In this document: positions 1 through 5,013 of the stretch, piece after piece | Layout: each line of letters starts with the position of its first letter | Position numbering within the stretch: position 1 is the stretch's first letter | Assembly (NCBI GenBank): GCA_021836665.1 | Contig: JAKBHQ010000307.1 | Coordinates: 1-5,013, forward strand | Length of the DNA stretch: 5,013 nucleotides | Reading direction: 5' to 3' | Source: Thermoplasmata archaeon | Lineage (GTDB): Bacteria > Actinomycetota > Acidimicrobiia > Acidimicrobiales > Acidimicrobiaceae | Notes under the pieces: model-generated | The model's database searches: none | What the model was told of the DNA's origin: nothing | The model's input: only the letters and a program-made list of their open reading frames with translations | Position numbers and translations under genes: made by a program

Positions 1-284
1 ATGATCCCTCCGACGACGACTAGGACGTCGCTCGCCCCTTGCTCTCTTAGTCCCTCAACAATCCGAGGAACAAGTGTCAGGTGGGCCCCGGAGAGCAATG
101 AAAGCCCTAAGGCGTCGGCGTCCTCCTGAACTACCGTCTCTACCACCTGCTCGGCGGTCTGATGTAGTCCGGTATATATAACTTCAAACCCGGCGTCCCT
201 GAGAGCCCTAGCTATTACTTTGGCACCTCGATCATGACCATCCAGCCCGGGCTTTGCGACTACAACTCGATAACGACGTTCCAC
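1..284 (-). CDS. Cobalamin (B12)-binding subunit of an acyl-CoA mutase, partial (3' end beyond window)
   Basis: This is the B12-binding domain found at the C-terminus of methylmalonyl-CoA mutase, here a separate small protein as in two-subunit mutases (IcmB/HcmB type). Seen: 94 complete codons reading [20 protein letters not shown] and onward. The DxHxxG motif (D-G-H-D-R-G, about residues 15-20) supplies the histidine that coordinates cobalt in base-off/His-on cobalamin. LSLLSGAH follows near residues 63-70, and a VVVGG strand, the start of the second nucleotide-tail-binding loop, ends at the window edge. Family members are usually about 130-140 residues, so roughly the last 40 are missing. 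The start is GTG at 284, the only usual start codon after the in-frame stop at 305-303. A GAGG sits only two bases before it, closer than ideal. The catalytic large subunit is not in the window, so the substrate (methylmalonyl-, isobutyryl-, hydroxyisobutyryl- or ethylmalonyl-CoA) cannot be told. Domain call is firm; partner and reaction are open. Confidence 0.93.
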   Translation of the reverse strand, partial: MERRYRVVVAKPGLDGHDRGAKVIARALRDAGFEVIYTGLHQTAEQVVETVVQEDADALGLSLLSGAHLTLVPRIVEGLREQGASDVLVVVGGI

Positions 285-417
285 GGCCTCAAATACTACC
301 CATCAAATCGAGTTGAGAAAAAACCCGCCCGACAAAGTGCATTTTTTGCCCTTCTAAATCTGAAGTCCACCAAAATTCCGACAGATGCCAAAACATCTCT
401 GAAAGTTGAATAACGTA

Positions 418-1947
418 TTACGTACCCGGCTCAAAGAGCTCCCGGAGCTGCTCCCTCTTCACCTTAGCCGTGTCGGTCCTAGGTAGAACAGACACTATCT
501 TTATCTGCCGAGGTACCTTATAGTGCGCAAGATTGTCTTGACACCAATTAGCAATCTCCGCAACACTAACTCGACTCCTGGGCATCAATCGTACAGCGGC
601 GACCGGCACTTCGCCCAATTTCTCGTCCTCTATCCCTAACACAGAGGCTTCTGCGACGTCCGGATGGTCCTCGAGTACCGCCTCTACTTCCCTGGCGTAG
701 ACCGAATACCCGCCGGACTTTATAACGTCTTTTGCGCGCCCGACGAAATAGACCGTTCCAAATGGGCCACGCCGAGCCAAATCACCAGTTCGCACCCAGC
801 CATCGTTGGCCAAAATAGCGTCGGTGGCATTTTTGTCTTTGAAATAACCCTTGAGCGAGCCTTCATTTCTAACCCAAAGTTCCCCGACGGTACCGGGGGT
901 GACCTCGGATCCGTTCTCATCTGACACCTTTAGCTCAGCGCCCCCGAATGGTATGCCGATACCAGCATTGTCGAGGAGTTCGCGAAATACCGCCGGTATA
1001 GCCGTCGACTTGAAGGGCATCGATGGGAACATACGGGTCGCCACCGCGCCACCGAGTTCAACCATTCCGTAGCCCTCTATAAAAGCCGCCGACCCAAATG
1101 AGGAGGAATAACCGAAAGAAGTCGCCGACCCAAAATCTTGAAATTTCCTCGCCAGATCTGTCGGCATTGCGTCCGCAGAAGAGTACCAGACGTTTATAGA
1201 ATTCAGTCTCCTGTTCTCGGCTCCGGCCTCAAGCAGCAGCCGATACATAGCGGGAACACCAGCAAAAATCTGCGGCCGCCTCTGCTCAATGATGTCAAGC
1301 ACGGCCTTAGGGTCAAATTTTGGAAAGAAGTAGACCTTATAACCGGCCATCGCCATCGAGAGCGCAAAGATAAAGCCCATTAGATGCGACAGCGGGAGAC
1401 CAAAAGCTGCGCTTTGGGGTCCAACCAACCCGATGACGCCCATCAAGTTCAACCTATCCAGGAGTGCCTTGTGGCTAAGTTCCACCCCTTTGGGCCTTCC
1501 GGTTGTCCCTGAGGTGTAGAAAATCGCAGCGGTAGAGTGTCGGTCGATTTGGGTCTCGGGTTCGCCGAGATCACCGTATATCTGTGCGAGATCCCTAACC
1601 ACAAGGGCAGGCTCGCACTCTTTGATTATCCGATCGACTTCGATCTTGGTGAGCTGATCGCTTAGAGGAACGGCGACCGCCCCAGCTCTGGCCACACCTA
1701 AACAGGCAAAAAAGAGGTCATAGCCGTTTGCGAGACTGATGACTACCCTCTGACCAGGTAACACCTCTTTGGCGACGCCGTTTGATAGTCGCTCGACTAA
1801 CTCCTCTGCCTGAGAGAATGTGAACTGTTGTCCATCGATCTCCTCAACCATAACCCTTTCGGCGTACCGAGAAGCAACCTGCGACATCAAGTGACCTAGG
1901 GTATCTACAGAACTAATTGTCGCACCGACTGACATATCAATAAACAC
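418..1947 (-). CDS. Class I adenylate-forming acyl-CoA ligase (AMP-binding, FadD-like)
   Basis: A soluble ANL-superfamily enzyme, 509 residues, expected to activate a carboxylic acid with ATP to an acyl-AMP and then form the CoA thioester. Seen in order: P-loop FYTSGTTGRPKG at 143-154 (A3); EGYGMVE at 291-297 (A5, replacing the usual YGxTE); TGD at 387-389 (A7, ribose-binding Asp389); GRAKDVIKSGGYSVYAREVE at 403-422 (A8, hinge around Lys406); PRTDTAK at 489-495 (A10, catalytic Lys495 in TAK rather than the common TGK). All catalytic positions are present, so it looks active. Length is normal for the family. The start is GTG at 1947; the in-frame ATG at 1935 is equally possible, since neither has a convincing ribosome-binding site. 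EGYGMVELGG and GGYSVY place it, from my recall of the family, in an actinobacterial FadD-like subgroup of unclear substrate. It lies between pcrA (188-base gap) and a B12-dependent mutase subunit (133-base gap), hinting at a short or branched acyl substrate, but the sequence does not prove this. Confidence 0.94.
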   Translation of the reverse strand: MFIDMSVGATISSVDTLGHLMSQVASRYAERVMVEEIDGQQFTFSQAEELVERLSNGVAKEVLPGQRVVISLANGYDLFFACLGVARAGAVAVPLSDQLTKIEVDRIIKECEPALVVRDLAQIYGDLGEPETQIDRHSTAAIFYTSGTTGRPKGVELSHKALLDRLNLMGVIGLVGPQSAAFGLPLSHLMGFIFALSMAMAGYKVYFFPKFDPKAVLDIIEQRRPQIFAGVPAMYRLLLEAGAENRRLNSINVWYSSADAMPTDLARKFQDFGSATSFGYSSSFGSAAFIEGYGMVELGGAVATRMFPSMPFKSTAIPAVFRELLDNAGIGIPFGGAELKVSDENGSEVTPGTVGELWVRNEGSLKGYFKDKNATDAILANDGWVRTGDLARRGPFGTVYFVGRAKDVIKSGGYSVYAREVEAVLEDHPDVAEASVLGIEDEKLGEVPVAAVRLMPRSRVSVAEIANWCQDNLAHYKVPRQIKIVSVLPRTDTAKVKREQLRELFEPGT

Positions 1948-1985
1948 TTACTAACAGTCAACCAGTCTCTAAGGGCATCTCTGCC

Positions 1986-2008
1986 GTTAATAACACAAGC
2001 CAAGGCTT
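1986..2008. promoter_or_regulatory. Two adjacent small palindromes, operator-like
   Basis: GTTA-A-TAAC (1986-1994) is followed two bases later by AAGCC-AA-GGCTT (1997-2008), a 5-2-5 inverted repeat. The centre is too short to form a good RNA hairpin, so if functional it would more likely be a protein-binding site. It lies 40-60 bases upstream of the ligase start and just downstream of the promoter-like element at 2010-2040, where a repressor could act. Such short palindromes are common by chance in AT-rich spacers, so this is only a candidate. Confidence 0.18.
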
Positions 2009-2009
2009 A

Positions 2010-2040
2010 ATTTTATGTCGCTTATTTCTAAATAGACCAA
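2010..2040 (-). promoter_or_regulatory. Weak sigma70-like promoter candidate for the acyl-CoA ligase
   Basis: On the minus strand TTGGTC (2040-2035) is followed after 19 bases by TAAAAT (2015-2010). The -10 hexamer matches five of six consensus positions; the -35 matches only its TTG, and the spacer is longer than the usual 17. It lies in the most AT-rich part of the 188-base gap between pcrA and the ligase and would start transcription near 2003, leaving a leader of about 55-70 bases. Position and AT content favour it; the poor -35 and spacing argue against. Confidence 0.2.
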
Positions 2041-2081
2041 TCTCCATCCTCGAAGTCCGCAATGAAATGGCAAATCAATTG

Positions 2082-2106
2082 GGTCTTTGCTAGCTGACGG
2101 TCTTTG
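2082..2106. repeat. 8-bp direct repeat (GGTCTTTG x2, 17-bp period)
   Basis: GGTCTTTG occurs at 2082-2089 and again at 2099-2106, separated by nine bases containing GCTAGC-like sequence. The pair lies about 30 bases past the pcrA stop, in the spacer before the ligase. There are only two copies and no flanking inverted repeats, so it is neither a mobile-element scar nor an iteron array. I assign no function; chance is plausible. Confidence 0.4.
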
Positions 2107-2135
2107 AAGGAAAGTGGTTCTACTAAAGAGATGTA

Positions 2136-4325
2136 TCAGATCTTTTTCAACTTGGCGACCGAGGCGTCGAGTCTCTTTTGGCCCAAGCCGACGAAGTTAA
2201 CTAAGACCTCCAGGCCGGAACCGTGGATTGACATATCTACTACCACTCCTTCACCGAAGCTCTTGTGGTAAACCTCATCTCCAACCTTGTAATCGGGCGT
2301 GGCCGCAAAGGATCCTCGATCAGTGGTTTCACCGCCGTAACCGCCCCACGGAGAAGCGCCCAGATTTCCACTTCGCCGATCACCCCTCGAATTGCCCCCC
2401 CTCCACTTAGTACCGTCAGATTCCTCGACTAGATCAACCGGGATCTCTTCGATAAAACGCGAAGGGGGATGGAACTGCCCAGTATATTCTCCCCCCCTTA
2501 CCTGGGCCCTTGTAAGGTAAAGTTTCTCCTTGGCTCGAGTTATCCCGACGTAGCAGAGCCTCCTCTCCTCTTCAAGTTGCTCAGGGTCCACGAAAGACCG
2601 CATATGAGGAAAGACTCCGTCCTCGAGCCCAGATATAAAGACGACGGGGAACTCGAGGCCCTTCGCAGCGTGCAACGTCATCAAATTGACCTTCGACTCA
2701 GAGGTTGACTCATCGGCGGTCGAATAGAGGGCCGTCTCCTCCAAAAAACCTTCTAAGGACTCAAAATCAGAGGCTAGCCTCACTAGCTCCTCTAAATTCT
2801 CTAACCTCGACTCAGCTTCATGTTTCGGCTCAGAGGCTATCTCTTGGCGCAATCCACTTTCGACTAGAAGGTACTCGAGCACCTCCCTCGGTTTTGTCTG
2901 ATTATCCGCCATCCTGCGCAGTTCTTTGATCAAATCACAAAACCGTAAGATTTCGACGGAGGCTCGACTAGACGCCGCAAATGCCTTTGGCGACTCGAAG
3001 GCTCGCAGGATCTCTATGCCAGAATCAATAGCGAAGCTGGTAGCCCTGGCGAGGGTGACTTCCCCTACCCCCCGCTTAGGAATATTTATCGCCCTTCTTA
3101 GGGAGACCTCGTCTGAAGGGTTCACCACAAGACGCAGGTAGGAAATCGCGTCTTTGATCTCCTTGCGATCGTAAAAGCGAGGACCGCCAACCACTCCGTA
3201 GGGAATCGACTGTCTAATCAACTGTTGCTCAATTAGGCGGCTCTGTGCATTAGCCCGATACAGAATGGCTATGTCGCCATAACTCCTATGGTCATTTTCA
3301 ACCTCATGGCTTATCGCAGCTACTATTTGTTGCGCCTCCTCGGTATCGGTATCGGCCTCGATAAGCGATATGCGCCGACCGCCTTTAGTCTCCGTCCATA
3401 GGTTCTTTGCAATCCGTCCCCGATTGAAGGAGATTAGTGAGTTTGCGGCGTCCAAAATAATCGATGTTGAACGATAGTTCTGTTCCAACTTGATCAGCCT
3501 GGCATCCGGAAAATTACGCTCGAATTCCAAAATATTTCCGACATTTGCTCCCCGGAACCTATAGACCGACTGGTCAGCATCTCCAACGGCAAATGCCTGA
3601 CGTGAACTGCGGGTGAGGTCCAAAAGAATCTGATTCTGTACACGGTTAGTGTCTTGAAACTCATCGACTAGTACGTGGGCAAATCGGGATTGGAAGTGGC
3701 TGAGGACTTCGGGGCGAGTTCGAAAAAGCTGGACTACGTTGAGCAGAAGGTCATCGAAGTCCATAGCGTTGTTCGACAGAAGCCTCCTCTGGTATTCGCG
3801 GTAGATTTGAGCCACACTCCTCTCAAAGGCACCGCTAGCAGAAAGTTCGAACTCCTCCGGCACGACCATGTCCGACTTCAAGGTTGAGATATGCTTGACC
3901 ATCCCCTTTGGAACAAATCGCTTTACGTCATATCCGGCATCCACGATCACCTGCGACAAGAGTCGTGTTGAATCCTGTGTATCGTAAATCGAAAATCCCG
4001 GCCGATATCCAAGTTCAGCAGCGAAGGTCCTAAGAATTCTGAGCGACGCAGAATGAAAGGTCGAGACCCAAAGTGATCCGGGAGTTCCTTCGGTGATGGC
4101 ACCTAAAACCCTGGACTTCATTTCGGCCGCAGCCTTATTAGTGAAAGTTATCGCGAGTATCGAAAGTGGATGGACACCCTGGTGCAACAGGTAGGCAAAG
4201 CGCCTAGTCAAAACCCGGGTCTTGCCCGAACCGGCCCCCGCAACGACCAGAACTGGCCCACCCGAGTGGGTAACCGCCTCGAGCTGTGGCGCATTTAGGT
4301 CTCGGGTTAAATCTGTCAGGTTCAT
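2136..4325 (-). CDS. pcrA: ATP-dependent 3'-5' DNA helicase, UvrD/PcrA family
   Basis: A superfamily 1A helicase of 729 residues, normal for PcrA/UvrD (about 720-780). The family unwinds DNA in nucleotide excision and mismatch repair, strips RecA, and works with RNA polymerase. Seen in order: Q-motif NAPQ at 11-14; Walker A GAGSGKT at 30-36; motif Ia AITFTNKAAAEM near 58-69; STFHS near 88-92; Walker B DEFQDTN at 221-227; motif III GDADQSVYRFRGA at 248-260; motif IV EQNYRS at 281-286; a 2B region with GGPRFYDRKEIKDA at 380-393; motif V TLHAAKGLEFP at 550-560; motif VI with YVGITRAKE at 592-600 (arginine finger Arg597). PSRFIEEIP (621-629) is followed by a Gly/Arg-rich linker (about 641-673) and a Tudor-like tail (about 679-729), which in PcrA/UvrD contacts RNA polymerase. 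No motif is missing. The ATG at 4325 lies 18 bases past the guaA stop with only a weak ribosome-binding site, suggesting co-transcription with guaA. Confidence 0.96.
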   Translation of the reverse strand: MNLTDLTRDLNAPQLEAVTHSGGPVLVVAGAGSGKTRVLTRRFAYLLHQGVHPLSILAITFTNKAAAEMKSRVLGAITEGTPGSLWVSTFHSASLRILRTFAAELGYRPGFSIYDTQDSTRLLSQVIVDAGYDVKRFVPKGMVKHISTLKSDMVVPEEFELSASGAFERSVAQIYREYQRRLLSNNAMDFDDLLLNVVQLFRTRPEVLSHFQSRFAHVLVDEFQDTNRVQNQILLDLTRSSRQAFAVGDADQSVYRFRGANVGNILEFERNFPDARLIKLEQNYRSTSIILDAANSLISFNRGRIAKNLWTETKGGRRISLIEADTDTEEAQQIVAAISHEVENDHRSYGDIAILYRANAQSRLIEQQLIRQSIPYGVVGGPRFYDRKEIKDAISYLRLVVNPSDEVSLRRAINIPKRGVGEVTLARATSFAIDSGIEILRAFESPKAFAASSRASVEILRFCDLIKELRRMADNQTKPREVLEYLLVESGLRQEIASEPKHEAESRLENLEELVRLASDFESLEGFLEETALYSTADESTSESKVNLMTLHAAKGLEFPVVFISGLEDGVFPHMRSFVDPEQLEEERRLCYVGITRAKEKLYLTRAQVRGGEYTGQFHPPSRFIEEIPVDLVEESDGTKWRGGNSRGDRRSGNLGASPWGGYGGETTDRGSFAATPDYKVGDEVYHKSFGEGVVVDMSIHGSGLEVLVNFVGLGQKRLDASVAKLKKI

Positions 4326-4343
4326 CGAATCCAGCCTAAGGGA

Positions 4344-5013
4344 TCACTCCCACTCAATTGTTCCGGGGGGCTTTGAGGTGATGTCATAGACCACCCGATT
4401 CACTCCCTTCACCTCCGCAATGATGCGGGTCGAAATTCTCTCCAGCACCTCATAAGGGATCCTCGCCCAATCCGCTGACATAGCATCGTCAGACTCGACG
4501 GCCCTTAAGATAACGGGATTGGCGTAGGTCCTCTCGTCCCCCATAACGCCGACACTTCGCAGGTTGGTGGCCAGAATTGCGAAGCTCTGCCAAAGCTTTC
4601 CAGTCAGGCCGGCGGACTCGATTTCCTGAGATACGATCAGATCTGCCTGTCGCAGGGTGTCCGCCGCCTCCTTTGTCACCTCGCCGAGAATACGTACCGC
4701 TAGCCCAGGGCCAGGGAAGGGTTGTCGCCAGACCATCTTTTCAGGGAGACCAAGTTCTTCGCCTATGGCACGGACTTCATCTTTAAATAGGGCCCTCAGG
4801 GGCTCAATAAGTTCAAAATCCATATCCTCGGGGAGCCCCCCCACGTTGTGGTGGGATTTAATCTTGGCGGCATCCTTCGTCCCCGACTCGATTACATCGG
4901 GGTATAAGGTTCCCTGCACCAAAAATTCAGCCCGGCCGAGTTCGGGCCTAAGGTCTTCAAAGACCCTTATAAATGTCTCTCCGATTGCCTTGCGCTTCTG
5001 CTCAGGGTCGACC
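4344..5013 (-). CDS. guaA: GMP synthase (glutamine-hydrolysing), C-terminal part; 5' end beyond window
   Basis: GuaA makes GMP from XMP, ATP and glutamine-derived ammonia, the last step of guanine nucleotide synthesis in the cytosol. Only 222 residues are visible, reading in frame from base 5012 to the TGA at 4346-4344; the complete enzyme is usually about 510-525, so the glutamine amidotransferase domain and the ATP-PPase P-loop lie to the right. Seen (in-window numbering): [14 protein letters not shown] at 1-14 and [14 protein letters not shown] at 31-44, from the end of the ATP-pyrophosphatase domain; [10 protein letters not shown] at 52-61; [10 protein letters not shown] at 96-105; [11 protein letters not shown] at 153-163; [12 protein letters not shown] at 176-187; and the C-terminal [11 protein letters not shown] at 212-222, which forms the XMP-binding end of the dimerisation domain. 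No internal start is needed: the frame stays open and conserved to the edge. It probably heads a transcript continuing into pcrA. Confidence 0.98.
   Translation of the reverse strand, partial: VDPEQKRKAIGETFIRVFEDLRPELGRAEFLVQGTLYPDVIESGTKDAAKIKSHHNVGGLPEDMDFELIEPLRALFKDEVRAIGEELGLPEKMVWRQPFPGPGLAVRILGEVTKEAADTLRQADLIVSQEIESAGLTGKLWQSFAILATNLRSVGVMGDERTYANPVILRAVESDDAMSADWARIPYEVLERISTRIIAEVKGVNRVVYDITSKPPGTIEWE

Noticed and set aside
383..398. Hairpin AGATG/CATCT with six-base loop just after the ligase stop, considered as a terminator
   Set aside because: The stem is only five base pairs and no T-run follows it on the minus strand.
664..1383. Plus-strand open frames at 664-924, 851-1072 and 1138-1383
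   Set aside because: They lie wholly antisense within the ligase gene, whose frame carries all family motifs; their translations show no recognisable domain.
1958..2047. Minus-strand 29-codon ORF (starts MEIGLFRNKR) in the spacer before the ligase
   Set aside because: Its AGG lies directly against the ATG with no spacing, it overlaps the promoter-like element, it resembles nothing I recognise, and its length is expected by chance.
2228..3887. Plus-strand open frames antisense to pcrA (2228-2410, 2469-2708, 2705-2929, 2926-3141, 3675-3887)
   Set aside because: Shadows of the conserved helicase frame; the translations are low-complexity or unrecognisable and have no supporting start signals.
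4577..4786. Plus-strand open frame antisense to guaA
   Set aside because: Opposite strand of highly conserved GMP synthase motifs; no independent evidence of coding.
4344..4922. Treating guaA as a short 192-residue protein starting at 4922
   Set aside because: The codon at 4922 is TTG inside the conserved [11 protein letters not shown] block, and the frame stays open with GMP synthase sequence (VDPEQKRK) to the window edge, so the gene is cut by the window, not truncated.
1..5013. Frequency of CTAG tetranucleotides
   Set aside because: I counted about 14, not far below the chance level of roughly 20 for this length, so there is neither strong avoidance nor enrichment to interpret.

Overview
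The window is a stretch of bacterial chromosome in which every gene I can support lies on the minus strand. In the direction of transcription (right to left) the order is: guaA (3' portion only), a full pcrA/uvrD-type helicase, a full class I adenylate-forming acyl-CoA ligase, and the 5' portion of a stand-alone coenzyme-B12-binding mutase subunit cut by the left edge. I see no plus-strand gene, tRNA, rRNA, insertion sequence, CRISPR array or phage gene.

The proteins look actinobacterial. The PcrA has a long Gly/Arg-rich linker and a Tudor-like tail, the ligase carries EGYGMVELGG and GGYSVY signatures that I associate with actinobacterial CoA ligases, and the free-standing B12-binding mutase subunit fits the same phylum. 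Base composition, however, is near half G+C by eye and AGG, ATA and CTA codons are used freely, unlike Streptomyces or Mycobacterium. A mid-GC actinobacterium, for example an acidimicrobial lineage, is my best guess; it is an inference, not a demonstrated assignment.

Layout: 5013-4344 is the C-terminal part of GMP synthase, open to the right edge. Only 18 bases separate its stop from the pcrA start (4325), so the two are probably co-transcribed. pcrA runs to 2136. A 188-base spacer (1948-2135) follows, with a direct repeat, a weak promoter-like pair and small palindromes, so the ligase may have its own promoter. The ligase occupies 1947-418. A 133-base spacer (285-417) then holds a weak hairpin and a chance-level 35-codon ORF, followed by the B12-binding gene from a GTG at 284 to the edge.

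Functionally, guaA and pcrA are housekeeping genes (GMP synthesis; DNA repair and transcription-linked unwinding). The ligase and the B12 subunit could form an acid-activation and acyl-CoA isomerisation pair, but the catalytic mutase subunit is not in view. Nothing here amounts to a clearly new system; the ligase/B12 pairing is the item most worth following up.
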